From assembly GCA_030706635.1 (NCBI GenBank), contig JAUZOD010000013.1, positions 17,078 through 81,077 on the forward strand: a stretch of 64,000 nucleotides of DNA, given 5' to 3'. The first letter of the stretch is position 1; each line of letters begins with the position of its first letter. The position numbers were made by a program, and so were the translations under genes. The notes beneath the pieces were generated by a model, which was not told where the DNA came from, did not search any database, and worked only from the letters and a program-made list of their open reading frames with translations. Source of the stretch: Bacteroidota bacterium (GTDB lineage Bacteria; Bacteroidota; Bacteroidia; Chitinophagales; Chitinophagaceae). Shown in pieces: positions 1 to 8,776 of this stretch.

Positions 1-1917
1 GGCGCTATTATTCCGCTGGGCGGTGAACGCGAGGCCTACGTATTTAACCAGGTTCAGAAACTGGCGAAGAAAAATAAATTCAGCCTGGATACTCCGGTGA
101 AAGAGATGCCTCAAAAAGCATTGAACCTGATCCTCTATGGAACCCAGGAGACTGTTCCGGAAAACAGCCTGGATTTTGATGAAAATGATACAGCAGCGGG
201 CAATCCTGAATACGAGGGCCTGATTCCGATGTTGAAAAGATGGTTTGGCGCTTCCGGAACGGATTCTCTCAGGGAATGGGTGGAAAAATTCATGGAATTA
301 AAAACCTGTGGTTCCTGTGGTGGGGCAAGGCTGAGGAAAGAGAGTTTGTGGTTTCGGGTTGATGATAAGAATATTGCAGAACTGAATGAACTGAACCTGG
401 ATAAATTATATCACTGGTTTGAAGGCATTGAAAAAAGATTAAGTAATAAACAAAACACGATCGCCAAAGATGTTTTAAAAGAAATCCGGGAGCGCATCTT
501 ATTCCTGCTGGATGTAGGGCTGAATTATCTCACCCTGAACCGCGGTACCAGAACCCTGAGCGGCGGTGAATCCCAGCGTATACGGCTGGCTACGCAAATC
601 GGATCGCAATTACAGGGAATCACCTATATTTTGGATGAACCAAGCATCGGTTTGCATCAGCGCGATAACCAGCGGCTCATCCTGGCTTTACAGAACCTGC
701 GGGATATCGGTAACAGCATCCTGGTGGTGGAGCATGATAAGGAAATCATGATGGCTGCGGATTACCTGATAGATATCGGCCCGAAGGCAGGCCATCATGG
801 TGGCCGTATCGTAGCCCAGGGAACACCGGAGGCCATGCTGAAGCTCAATACCCTTACGGCTGATTATTTGAATGGTCATTTGCAGATACCCGTTCCGGCA
901 GAACGCCGGCAGGGGAATGGGAAAGTGCTGGAACTGAAAGGAGCGAAGGGAAATAATTTAAAAAATGTGGATGTTGAGTTTCCATTGGGAAAATTTATTG
1001 CCGTGACGGGTGTCAGCGGAAGCGGGAAATCCACTTTGATTAACGAAACGTTGTATCCGGTTTTGAGCCATCACGCCTTCGGCTCACGCGCTGAGGCGAT
1101 GGAATATAAAGGCATAAAGGGACTGGAGCATATTGACAAGGTGATTGAAATTGATCAGTCACCCATCGGGCGAACCCCGCGAAGTAATCCGGCCACCTAT
1201 TGTGGTTTCTTTACCGATATCCGGACCCTTTTTGCCTCTGTGCCGGAAGCGAAGATCCGCGGGTATAATGCGGGCCGGTTTTCTTTCAATGTGAAAAGCG
1301 GCCGTTGTGATGTTTGTGAAGGTGGCGGAATGCGCATGATTGAAATGAATTTTTTGCCGGATGTATATGTACGCTGTGAAAAATGCAACGGTAAAAGATA
1401 CAACCGGGAAACCCTGGAGATACGTTATAAGGGTAAGTCCATCAGCGATGTACTGGATATGACCGTTGATGAAGCCGTGGAATATTTCCAGAATGTTCAT
1501 TACCTATACCGGAAAATTAAAGTATTGCAGGAAGTGGGGTTGGGATATATAACACTCGGGCAATCTGCGGTAACACTCAGTGGAGGAGAAGCGCAGCGGG
1601 TAAAGCTGGGCACCGAATTATCCAAACGGGATACAGGTAAAACATTTTATATCCTCGACGAGCCCACGACGGGATTGCATTTCGAAGACATCAGTCATTT
1701 GCTGCTGGTATTGAACAAATTGGTTGACCGGGGTAATACCGTACTGGTGATAGAGCACAATATGGATGTTATCAAAGTGGCAGACCACGTAATAGACCTG
1801 GGCCCGGAAGGTGGAGACGGGGGCGGCCGGATTCTCTTTGAGGGAACACCGGAAGAGCTCATCGGGGTGAAAGAAAGTTTTACAGGAAAATTCCTTAAAG
1901 CAGAGTTGAAGCGCTAA
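1..1917 (+). CDS. uvrA: UvrA, excinuclease ABC subunit A (5' truncated by window edge)
   Basis: DNA-damage recognition ATPase of nucleotide excision repair; it loads UvrB at lesions in the cytoplasm. The reading frame is open from base 1, so the gene starts before the window. About 638 codons are visible of a usual ~940. Seen in order (window codons): a CGSCGG zinc-binding segment near 103, the first ABC signature LSGGESQ near 186 and its Walker B, the second Walker A GVSGSGKST near 337, the second zinc finger CDVC...CEKC near 436-465, and the second signature LSGGEAQ near 526. The two-ABC, two-zinc-finger layout is diagnostic. The next gene converges from the other strand, so uvrA is last in its transcription unit. 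Confidence 0.97.
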   Translation, partial: GAIIPLGGEREAYVFNQVQKLAKKNKFSLDTPVKEMPQKALNLILYGTQETVPENSLDFDENDTAAGNPEYEGLIPMLKRWFGASGTDSLREWVEKFMELKTCGSCGGARLRKESLWFRVDDKNIAELNELNLDKLYHWFEGIEKRLSNKQNTIAKDVLKEIRERILFLLDVGLNYLTLNRGTRTLSGGESQRIRLATQIGSQLQGITYILDEPSIGLHQRDNQRLILALQNLRDIGNSILVVEHDKEIMMAADYLIDIGPKAGHHGGRIVAQGTPEAMLKLNTLTADYLNGHLQIPVPAERRQGNGKVLELKGAKGNNLKNVDVEFPLGKFIAVTGVSGSGKSTLINETLYPVLSHHAFGSRAEAMEYKGIKGLEHIDKVIEIDQSPIGRTPRSNPATYCGFFTDIRTLFASVPEAKIRGYNAGRFSFNVKSGRCDVCEGGGMRMIEMNFLPDVYVRCEKCNGKRYNRETLEIRYKGKSISDVLDMTVDEAVEYFQNVHYLYRKIKVLQEVGLGYITLGQSAVTLSGGEAQRVKLGTELSKRDTGKTFYILDEPTTGLHFEDISHLLLVLNKLVDRGNTVLVIEHNMDVIKVADHVIDLGPEGGDGGGRILFEGTPEELIGVKESFTGKFLKAELKR

Positions 1918-1955
1918 ATGATTTCGATAAAAACCTGGATAAACAAAAAAACAAG

Positions 1956-1982
1956 CGGACGGCAATTACTCATCGCCGGCCG
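1956..1982 (-). terminator. Hairpin with T-tract on the minus strand
   Basis: CGGACGGC pairs with GCCGGCCG (one mismatch) around an 11-nt loop. Read on the minus strand, the stem is followed by CTTGTTTTTTT, so it would end transcription arriving from the secreted-protein gene at 2144-2539. On the plus strand no T-tract follows, so uvrA itself is not clearly served. The remaining ~160 bp up to the next gene shows nothing recognisable. Confidence 0.5.
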
Positions 1983-2143
1983 TTGAGGACATTGGAGAAG
2001 CCAAAAAAGGTATGAGGCCAATAAGGGAAGCGGGATTTAATCAATAAAATCTTTGGGTACGAAAAATAGGGAACGGATCAGGTCTTACTTAACCTTCGGA
2101 TATACGGATTTTACCAATTTTCCCGCCGCTTATTGGTTTGAGT

Positions 2144-2539
2144 TTAGTTTTTTCTTACGGTGAGCATTCCGTTTTCCACTTTTTGGTCATTTACAAATAC
2201 TTCGTACAGATATCCTCCCGAATTGATCTCCGGCAGAATGCTGGTTTCGTGGTTCCGGATGGCTGACTGGGTAACCAGTTTTCCCTCCAGATCGAATACA
2301 TACAGTGTGTACTGATTTCCATTCACACCATCTACAGTAAATAAAAGTGTTTTGGAATCGGACGCAGTAAAAAGCCTGATCTTATGCCTTTTGCTGTTCT
2401 GGTTTTTGGTAACGACAACCGCCGTCGGATAAGAAGGCAGACTGCCTGCAAAGGAAAGGGCGGTTGAGGTGACAAAAACCACAGACATGATCATGGTTAT
2501 CCATCTGCCTGAAAATTTACGGGATAAGGGTTGCTTCAT
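2144..2539 (-). CDS. Small secreted protein with a C-terminal sorting-domain-like beta fold
   Basis: 131-aa protein. The N-terminal ~30 residues form a basic stretch, a hydrophobic core and an AFA-type cleavage site, consistent with a Sec signal peptide. The rest alternates hydrophobic residues in beta-strand fashion and carries LYVFDLEGKLV near residue 78, then GGYLYEVFVNDQ and a final GMLTVRKN. That strand pattern resembles the C-terminal domains attached to type IX-secreted Bacteroidota proteins (and DUF3244-like proteins), but here it is almost the entire mature protein. The substrate or partner is unknown. It lies 41 bp downstream of the outer-membrane protein gene on the same strand, so co-transcription is possible. 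The type IX assignment is inference from fold pattern only. Confidence 0.6.
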   Translation of the reverse strand: MKQPLSRKFSGRWITMIMSVVFVTSTALSFAGSLPSYPTAVVVTKNQNSKRHKIRLFTASDSKTLLFTVDGVNGNQYTLYVFDLEGKLVTQSAIRNHETSILPEINSGGYLYEVFVNDQKVENGMLTVRKN

Positions 2540-2580
2540 AAGTGTTAAAAAAATTAAGGGTACGGATCAACAAAAACTAT

Positions 2581-3555
2581 TTAGAATCTCAACAATGGAC
2601 ATCTAGTTGAGTTGTCATAAGTGTGGTCACTTCCAAGGCGAACACCCAGCTTAAGGCCAAACGTGAAATAGGCATCGTTCTGGGTAGGATCTCCTCTTTT
2701 ATCGCCTGGATTATAACCACTGCCGGCAACGCCCTGCAAGGGACTTTTGTTGGACATGGCAGCGGCGATCTGTGCGGTACCGGCCGGAAGATGGGCAGCG
2801 AATACGCTTGGATCTACAAAATTTGTGCTCAGGTCATCTATATAATCCGTGAATGTTTTTCTATGAATGACCTCGAAAGAAATGTTTACTTTCTCGCTGA
2901 TATAATATTTGATCCCGGCGCCCATCGGTATATTCATTTGGGTCAGATTATAATTCTTCCGGTTAGGATATTCGGGAAATCCTTCGCCTTCTGTATGGAG
3001 CGGCTGAAGATAGACCCAGGAAGATTGCGAGGTGTTGGGATCAATATAAGAACCCATCGGATTAAAATGAAATACGCCTACGCCGATCAGTCCGTACGGT
3101 CTCAAACGTCCGGTCAGTTCCGTGGGGAAATCTTCAAATAATACGGTAGGATAAATTTCGGCCATCAAAGTAGCTTCACTGATATTAGATTTGAAATTGA
3201 GGTTTCTGTTTAAACGCGCTTCCTCAAGACCGCCTTTACCTTTAATATAATTATCATCCCCGTCTATTTTTCCAAAATTGACGGAAAGACGAAATCCTAA
3301 AACTTCATTGGGATGCGCTGCGAGATAAATGCCGTAAGAGAGTTTAGTGGCATTCATATTGTAATCCTTCAGAAATGGAGTTCCTTTTCCTATATGCCCC
3401 CCGAGATCGCCGAGAAATACCATCGGACCAACAGTAAAACCCGCTTCAAAATAATTACCGGCGGAAAGTTGACTGAAAGAGGGTAAAGACAAGGCCAGCA
3501 GAATGGCCAGCGAGCACAAACACTTCCGTAAATAGGAGTGTAGACCTGTTTTCAT
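2581..3555 (-). CDS. Outer-membrane beta-barrel protein, DUF6089/PorG-like
   Basis: 324-aa protein with a signal peptide (positively charged start, LAILLALSLPSFSQ, cleavage near residue 29). It then shows a GNYFEAGFTVGPMVFLGDLGGHIG segment typical of DUF6089 proteins, the family that includes PorG of the type IX secretion/gliding machinery. Alternating amphipathic strands and the phrase MGAGIKYYISEKVNISFEV suit a small outer-membrane barrel. The C-terminus (TRCPLLRF) ends in Phe, as is common for barrel proteins. No other type IX gene is adjacent, so it may be a paralog with its own role. The family call is from recognition of the N-terminal motif and barrel pattern; the PorG function itself is not proven. 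Confidence 0.6.
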   Translation of the reverse strand: MKTGLHSYLRKCLCSLAILLALSLPSFSQLSAGNYFEAGFTVGPMVFLGDLGGHIGKGTPFLKDYNMNATKLSYGIYLAAHPNEVLGFRLSVNFGKIDGDDNYIKGKGGLEEARLNRNLNFKSNISEATLMAEIYPTVLFEDFPTELTGRLRPYGLIGVGVFHFNPMGSYIDPNTSQSSWVYLQPLHTEGEGFPEYPNRKNYNLTQMNIPMGAGIKYYISEKVNISFEVIHRKTFTDYIDDLSTNFVDPSVFAAHLPAGTAQIAAAMSNKSPLQGVAGSGYNPGDKRGDPTQNDAYFTFGLKLGVRLGSDHTYDNSTRCPLLRF

Positions 3556-3705
3556 GGAATATCGATTTAGTTTTCGGCGGTTTGGATTTCGGTTCTTAAA
3601 TAATTAAAAAACCGGTTACCCTACAAGAACGGGAATTATTCTTGAAATGGTGTAGTCAGGATAAACTATATTATTTGGACAAATTCCAAATACTGGAATG
3701 CAGGT

Positions 3706-4152
3706 TCATTTTGGATTTATCAACATTTCAACGTGTTGAATATTGTCTTCCAGGTAGATTTCACTGTCTTTTATAAAGCCAAAGCCGGCATAAAAATCCT
3801 GAAGATATAATTGAGCACCAATGCGAATGGACTCCGTTTGAAAAAGTTGGCGCACGCGTAGTATGCTTTCCCGCATGAGTTCTTTTCCCAGTCCTTTTCC
3901 CCTGACTTCAGGGGAACTTACTACCCGACCAATCGAAGTTTCCCGATAGGAAACCCCGGCCGGGATCAATCTGGCGTAAGCCAGCAGTTTTCCATTTTGC
4001 GTGCCCATTAAATGCCAGCACTTAAAATCCTTATTATCGCAATCCGGATAAGGACAGTTTTGTTCCACAATAAATACCTCATTACGTAATTGTAAAATGG
4101 CATATAGTTCGTGTACGGAAAGCTCATCGAATTTTTTGCAGGTCCAGGTCAT
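3706..4152 (-). CDS. ElaA-like GNAT N-acetyltransferase
   Basis: 148-aa single-domain acetyl-CoA-dependent N-acetyltransferase; the substrate is unknown. The N-terminal LYAILQLRNEVFIVEQNCPY segment (residues 16-35) is characteristic of the ElaA subgroup. The acetyl-CoA pyrophosphate-binding loop RGKGLGKE sits at 84-91 after the beta-strand IGRVVSSPEV. Length matches the family (~150 aa). The start ATG lies 3 bp from the left arm of a long inverted repeat (4156-4403) shared with the divergent FAD oxidoreductase, so any promoter must lie inside or beyond that repeat. Its function is otherwise independent of its neighbours. Confidence 0.88.
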   Translation of the reverse strand: MTWTCKKFDELSVHELYAILQLRNEVFIVEQNCPYPDCDNKDFKCWHLMGTQNGKLLAYARLIPAGVSYRETSIGRVVSSPEVRGKGLGKELMRESILRVRQLFQTESIRIGAQLYLQDFYAGFGFIKDSEIYLEDNIQHVEMLINPK

Positions 4153-4155
4153 GAG

Positions 4156-4403
4156 GTTAATGTGCTGATGTAAAAATGCGCTAATGTGTTAATGCTTTGC
4201 CCACCCTAGCTTTAGCGAAGGTGGTGGAAATGTTTTTCCAGTCAATGCGAGCCGATAGCTAATTTCGGAATTTGATCATAATCAGCCTCAGTTAATCAAA
4301 TAAAACTTTTTCTGTTACACCGGTCATTTACATATTTTCCCCCACCTTCGCTAAAGCTAGGGTGGGCAAACACATTAGCGCATTTTCACGTCAGCACATT
4401 AAC
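4156..4403. repeat. Family B inverted repeat (copy B1), long arms, divergent genes
   Basis: Arms 4156-4224 and 4342-4403 are reverse complements over about 60 nt, apart from a 7-nt insertion in the left arm, and enclose a 117-nt loop. The outer part of each arm is made of the words ATGTGCTGATGT and GCGCTAATGTG. The inner part is CCCACCCTAGC next to TTTAGCGAAGGTGG. The right arm ends on the base before the start codon at 4404, and the left arm begins 3 bp outside the start codon at 4152. The loop contains a TAATTTCG box (4260-4267) that could be a plus-strand -7 element. If both promoters are in the loop, the two divergent mRNAs would carry near-identical 5' leaders. Confidence 0.9.
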
Positions 4404-5951
4404 ATGCGTCTCCTTTTCATCTTCTTATCCGTTCTTTCCATTTCCGGGCTCGGTGCGCAGAAAATCCGATCAGTGGACATCTGTATCTATGGATCCACCT
4501 CAGGAGGCGTGATCGCAGCCTATACGGCAGCAAAGATGGGAAAAAAGGTGCTGCTGGTAACGCCAGACAACCACCCGGGGGGAATAACATCCGGGGGATT
4601 GGGCATGACCGATATTGGTAATAAATCTGCCATCACGGGAATTGCACGGGATTTTTACCGCCGCATTGGGGAACACTATGGAAAACGGGAGCAGTGGATC
4701 TTTGAGCCTCATGTGGCGGAGGCGGTGTTTAACACGTATCTGCGTCTCGGAAAAGTAGAAGTGTGGTACGGCCAGGGCCTCTTATCCGTGGTCCGGAACA
4801 AACAAAAGATTCAGGAAATAGAAACCGGTAGTACACAAAAGACGGATGCTGATCGCCGGACCGTTAGGGCTGCTGTATTTATAGATTGTTCTTATGAAGG
4901 AGACCTCATGGCGAAAGCAGGTGTTTCTTATACCATTGGCCGTGAGCCAAACAGTCTCTATCACGAAACTTACAATGGGGTTCAGTTACGGGATAAACAT
5001 CAGTTTCCCGACGCCGTGGATCCCTACCGGATTCCTGGAGATTCCCAAACTGGTTTATTATGGGGCATCAGTGCAGAACAACTGGCTCCGGATGGCACGG
5101 GGGATAAGAAAATCCAGGCTTACAATTTCAGGGTTTGTTTAACGGACAGTGTGGCTAACCGGATTGATATTACCCGGCCAGCAGGATATGATTCCTCCCG
5201 GTATCTTTTGCTTTTACGTTATCTCGAAAAAAAGAATCCGGCCTCGCTGGATGACGGTGTGCTGAATATTAACCTGATGCCGGGCAGGAAAACAGATATC
5301 AACAACAACGGCCCTTTCTCCACCGATATGATCGGCATGAATTATGACTATCCGGAAGCCGGACCGGGAACCAGGAAAGAAATCATTCTTCGGCACGAAA
5401 TCTATGTAAAAGGCCTATTGTATTTTTTGGGCCATGACGAACGCGTGCCGACACATTTACGGAATGAAATGCTCCGTTGGGGTTATCCGAAGGACGAGTA
5501 TCAGGACAATGATCATTGGTCGCCTCAGCTATACATCCGCGAGGCGCGACGCATGACCGGAGAATACATTATGACACAGGCGAATTGTACAGGCATGGAG
5601 AAAGTCGCTGACGGTATCGGCATGGCTGCGTACACCATGGATGCTCACAATTGCGAAAGGGTTATTGTAAATGGGATGGTGAAAAATGAAGGAGACGTGC
5701 AGATCGGCGGGTTTCCGCCTTATCCCGTTTCCTACCGGGCCATTGTTCCGAAAACAAATGAGTGCAGCAATCTGCTGGTTCCGGTTTGTTTGTCAGCCAG
5801 CCATATTGCTTATGGCTCCATTCGTATGGAGCCGGTATTTATGGTACTCGGCCAATCCGCTGCCCTGGCGGCGGTGCTGGCATTAAATCTGCACCTGACA
5901 GTTCAGCAGGTGAAAATTGAGGATATCCGGAGGATGCTGAGGCAAATGTGA
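4404..5951 (+). CDS. Secreted FAD-dependent oxidoreductase (FAD_oxidored family)
   Basis: 515-aa protein of the FAD-dependent oxidoreductase family often found beside polysaccharide-degradation genes in Bacteroidota; the substrate is unknown. Start chosen at 4404 because MRLLFIFLSVLSISGLGAQ is a clean signal peptide; an upstream in-frame ATG at 4362 would translate the repeat arm. The dinucleotide-binding start is ICIYGSTSGGVIAAYTAAKMG (residues ~23-43), where the canonical GxGxxG reads GSTSGG as usual in this family. It continues into NHPGGITSGGLG, which contacts FAD. The C-terminal segment VPVCLSASHIAYGSIRMEPVFM and the following GQSAALAA complete the FAD domain. It converges with rarA, and its stop codon lies within repeat B2. 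Confidence 0.85.
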   Translation: MRLLFIFLSVLSISGLGAQKIRSVDICIYGSTSGGVIAAYTAAKMGKKVLLVTPDNHPGGITSGGLGMTDIGNKSAITGIARDFYRRIGEHYGKREQWIFEPHVAEAVFNTYLRLGKVEVWYGQGLLSVVRNKQKIQEIETGSTQKTDADRRTVRAAVFIDCSYEGDLMAKAGVSYTIGREPNSLYHETYNGVQLRDKHQFPDAVDPYRIPGDSQTGLLWGISAEQLAPDGTGDKKIQAYNFRVCLTDSVANRIDITRPAGYDSSRYLLLLRYLEKKNPASLDDGVLNINLMPGRKTDINNNGPFSTDMIGMNYDYPEAGPGTRKEIILRHEIYVKGLLYFLGHDERVPTHLRNEMLRWGYPKDEYQDNDHWSPQLYIREARRMTGEYIMTQANCTGMEKVADGIGMAAYTMDAHNCERVIVNGMVKNEGDVQIGGFPPYPVSYRAIVPKTNECSNLLVPVCLSASHIAYGSIRMEPVFMVLGQSAALAAVLALNLHLTVQQVKIEDIRRMLRQM

Positions 5952-6044
5952 AAATGTGGAAATGTGCTGATGTGTAAATGAGGATCAGTCAGTACTATTG
6001 TGAATTCTATTTTCACATTAGCACATTTCCACATCAGCACATCA
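5944..6044. repeat. Family B inverted repeat (copy B2), convergent genes
   Basis: Left arm 5944-5980 is built of AATGTGGA, AATGTGCTG and ATGTGTAA words. Right arm 6009-6043 reads TTTCACATTAGCACATTTCC and then ACATCAGCACAT. The stop codons of both neighbours (5949-5951 plus, 6042-6044 minus) lie inside the arms, so the element is the entire spacer. It could terminate transcription from both sides, although no T-tract follows the stem. Confidence 0.88.
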
Positions 6045-7310
6045 ATACTTATACTTCTCCTTCCACAGACCCCTCAAATGCTTCCTCAGTTCTTCTTCCC
6101 GCGCATTATTACCGGGTTCATAGAAAACACTTCCACTGATCTCGTCCGGAAGATATTCCTGCGGGGAAAAATGGTTATCATAACTGTGACTGTACTGATA
6201 GCCTTTCCCGTAGTCCATGTTTTTCATCAGTTTTGTAGGCGCGTTGCGGATGTGTAGGGGTACCGGTAAATCACCAGTTTGCTTTACCATGGCCAGGGCT
6301 CCGTCAATGGCTGTATAAGCGGCATTGCTCTTTGGGGAAGATGCGAGATATACAGCGCATTGAGAAAGTATGATGCGGGATTCCGGGTATCCGATTTTGT
6401 TCACAGCTTCGAAGCTGGCATTGGCCAGGAGCAGGGCGTTGGGATTGGCATTGCCGATGTCCTCACTCGCCAGGATCAGCATCCGGCGGGCAATGAACTT
6501 CACATCTTCGCCTCCTTCAATCATCCGGGCAAGCCAGTAAACCGCCGCATTCGGGTCGCTTCCGCGCATGGATTTAATAAAAGCGGAAATGATATCGTAA
6601 TGCTGTTCCCCTTTTTTGTCGTATAAAGCGATCCGTTGCTGCGCCGTATCCATGACCAGTTGATCGGTGACTATGATTTTTTTTGTGCCCGCGGAATCAA
6701 TGACCAATTCCAGGAGATTGAGAAGCTTCCTGGCGTCCCCCCCCGAAATATTGATGAGCGCCTCGGTGTCTTTGAGTTCAATTTGTTTTGCCTGAAAAGA
6801 CGGATCATGCTTTATGGCCGACTTCATCAGCTGGACGAGGTCTTCCTGGTTGAGCGGTTTCAGCACATAAACCTGGCACCGGCTCAGCAACGCACTGTTT
6901 ACTTCAAAAGAAGGATTTTCCGTTGTGGCACCAATCAGGGTGATAATCCCTTTCTCCACCGCGCCGAGGAGGGCATCCTGCTGGCCTTTGTTAAACCGGT
7001 GGATTTCATCAATAAAAAGGATCACTTTTTCTTTTTGTCTGGCTTCTTCGATCACCTCTCTGACCTCTTTAACGCCTGAGGAAATGGCGCTCAGGGTATA
7101 AAATGGCACATCCAGCGTATGGGCGATGATGTGGGCGATGGTGGTTTTCCCGGTTCCGGGAGGACCCCAAAGAATCATGGATGGCACTTTCCCCTGCTCT
7201 ATAGCATTTCTGAGAATACTCCCCTTACCGGTAAGATGCCGCTGCCCCACCAACTGGTCGAGCGATTCAGGTCGGAGCCTTTCTGCCAACGGTGACTGAG
7301 AAGAAGCCAT
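6042..7310 (-). CDS. rarA: RarA/MgsA replication-associated recombination AAA+ ATPase
   Basis: 422-aa clamp-loader-like ATPase of the RarA/WRNIP1 family, acting at stalled replication forks. Start placed at 7310 ([14 protein letters not shown]); the family begins with this PLAxRxRP segment, and an in-frame upstream ATG at 7340 adds non-conserved residues. Visible motifs: [10 protein letters not shown], Walker [10 protein letters not shown], Walker [11 protein letters not shown], sensor [13 protein letters not shown] and the arginine-finger segment LLSRC. The C-terminal MgsA domain has [18 protein letters not shown] and the terminal tetramerisation part ending in GLWKEKYKY. Length is standard. 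Its last codons overlap the B2 repeat. The start is separated by 69 bp from the divergent protease gene. Confidence 0.95.
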   Translation of the reverse strand: MASSQSPLAERLRPESLDQLVGQRHLTGKGSILRNAIEQGKVPSMILWGPPGTGKTTIAHIIAHTLDVPFYTLSAISSGVKEVREVIEEARQKEKVILFIDEIHRFNKGQQDALLGAVEKGIITLIGATTENPSFEVNSALLSRCQVYVLKPLNQEDLVQLMKSAIKHDPSFQAKQIELKDTEALINISGGDARKLLNLLELVIDSAGTKKIIVTDQLVMDTAQQRIALYDKKGEQHYDIISAFIKSMRGSDPNAAVYWLARMIEGGEDVKFIARRMLILASEDIGNANPNALLLANASFEAVNKIGYPESRIILSQCAVYLASSPKSNAAYTAIDGALAMVKQTGDLPVPLHIRNAPTKLMKNMDYGKGYQYSHSYDNHFSPQEYLPDEISGSVFYEPGNNAREEELRKHLRGLWKEKYKY

Positions 7311-7379
7311 AGAAAAAAGTTTACCTTTAAACAACAACAAGTTAGCCCTTTTAAGGTTCTATATACAGGAGATGAAATC

Positions 7380-8765
7380 ATGAAAACCCGACTTCCGTTT
7401 TTAAGGTCATTTTTTGCCTGGGCCTTACTGGGTTCTTCCATATTTACGCCAACACAAGCGCAGAAATACACGGCAGTCCAAAACTATGGCATCAACCGCC
7501 CGGGCGTGGTGATGATCCGTACTGTTTTTTCGGCCGATGTCTACGTAAATAATATGCGGCTGGATTCGCGCAATTTCAACCATTTGCTGGATTCCCTGCA
7601 AAAAATAGATAGCAGCGGGGCTATTTTTACTCCCGAACAAAAATTAGACATCGTACTGACCGAGATCAGCAATAATCCTAACCGCTTTTTTAAAGCATCC
7701 CTGGATTATATAAAACAGCCGGAAGAAATCACTTCCAGCGGAACGGGCTTCCTGATAACCGGAGATGGGTATGTGGCTACGAATTGTCACCTGATAGACC
7801 GGGATAAAGCATTTATCCGCCGCCAGTTTATTCTTTCCGCTTTCCAGCAGATCACGGAGGCGAATATTTCTGCTTTTGAAAATGCCTGGGCAACCCGTTT
7901 TTCCGAGCAGCAGAGAACACTTCTTTATAATACCTACGCCTCTGTTTATGCCCGTTTGTTCTCTATGGCTCTTTATGATCTGAAAAAAGACATATTCGTA
8001 GAGTACAGTGCGGATTCAACAAATGGCTCAGCCGCCACGGTAAAGAAAATAGCGCATATCGTAATAAGAGGCCAGCCCATGCCAGGGAAAGATATTGCCA
8101 TTCTTAAAATAGATGGCGACAGTTCCCTGCCTACCCTGAAGATTGCGGTGGACGACCTTCCCCGGGTAGGCGAACAATTGTTTGTATATGGTTTTCCGGG
8201 ACCGGTAACCAATAATAATTATGTGGCGACAGAATCAGCCATCGAACCCACACTGACCACGGGCATTGTGAGTGCGCTTAAAAAATCGGTGGAAGGCTGG
8301 CCGCTGATTCAGATGGATGCCAATATCAACCGGGGCAGCAGCGGTGGTCCGGTTTGCAATGAGAAGGGAGAAGTTGTTGGACTGACCACCTTTGGTAGTA
8401 TTGAGAACAGCGGGGGTTTGGCCGCAGGTCTGAATTTCGCGATCCCCGTATCCATTTTGGAAGAATACCTGGACAGCGCTGAAGTGGTTGCCCGTCTCAG
8501 CGATATTTCCATCGTATTTGCAGACGGGGTTCTATTATACGACCAGGAATATTACCGCGACGCGCTACGGAAATTTCAGCAGGTTAAAAAGATCAATAAT
8601 AAATTTCCCGGATTGACGAGTTATATCAATGATTCCGAAAAACGCCTGCATCAAAATAATGAGCGCAAGGCATCGATGATCCGGAATGATCTTTTGATAC
8701 TGGGTCTGCTTTTATTTATCGCCCTGGTATTATTCAGGTTCCTGAAGAAACGCAGGCTTGCCTGA
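7380..8765 (+). CDS. Membrane-anchored trypsin-like (S1C) serine protease
   Basis: 461-aa exported protease. A signal peptide ends near TQAQ (residue 28). A chymotrypsin-fold domain has the triad His137 (VATNCHLI), Asp238 (KDIAILKI) and Ser321 (RGSSGGPV), followed by the substrate-pocket strand LNFAIPVS. Between His and Asp lies an unusually long insertion (~100 residues against ~30 in DegP) of predicted helical character. No PDZ domain follows. Instead there is a TPR-like helical segment (YDQEYYRDALRKFQQVKKIN) and a C-terminal membrane helix (DLLILGLLLFIALVLFRF) with a basic RKKRR-like tail (residues ~440-461). The mature protease is therefore probably tethered outside the cytoplasmic membrane. 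AGGAG lies 11 bp before the ATG, a rare Shine-Dalgarno-like site here. Substrate unknown. Confidence 0.82.
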   Translation: MKTRLPFLRSFFAWALLGSSIFTPTQAQKYTAVQNYGINRPGVVMIRTVFSADVYVNNMRLDSRNFNHLLDSLQKIDSSGAIFTPEQKLDIVLTEISNNPNRFFKASLDYIKQPEEITSSGTGFLITGDGYVATNCHLIDRDKAFIRRQFILSAFQQITEANISAFENAWATRFSEQQRTLLYNTYASVYARLFSMALYDLKKDIFVEYSADSTNGSAATVKKIAHIVIRGQPMPGKDIAILKIDGDSSLPTLKIAVDDLPRVGEQLFVYGFPGPVTNNNYVATESAIEPTLTTGIVSALKKSVEGWPLIQMDANINRGSSGGPVCNEKGEVVGLTTFGSIENSGGLAAGLNFAIPVSILEEYLDSAEVVARLSDISIVFADGVLLYDQEYYRDALRKFQQVKKINNKFPGLTSYINDSEKRLHQNNERKASMIRNDLLILGLLLFIALVLFRFLKKRRLA

Positions 8766-8776
8766 TTTCCGCCTTT

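Noticed and set aside
2581..3555. Reading the DUF6089-like protein as part of a complete type IX secretion locus
   Set aside because: No porK/L/M/N, sprA or sov-like genes are adjacent; only a solitary barrel protein and a small secreted protein are present.
4362..4403. Earlier ATG for the FAD oxidoreductase
   Set aside because: It lies inside the right arm of repeat B1 and would put 14 residues before a complete signal peptide.
6636..7079. Long antisense frame (147 codons) opposite rarA, and similar ones opposite maeB, aspS, pckA, tgt and the glycosyltransferase
   Set aside because: Each lies over a gene with complete family motifs on the other strand. The products show no recognisable motif or signal peptide and have no promoter.
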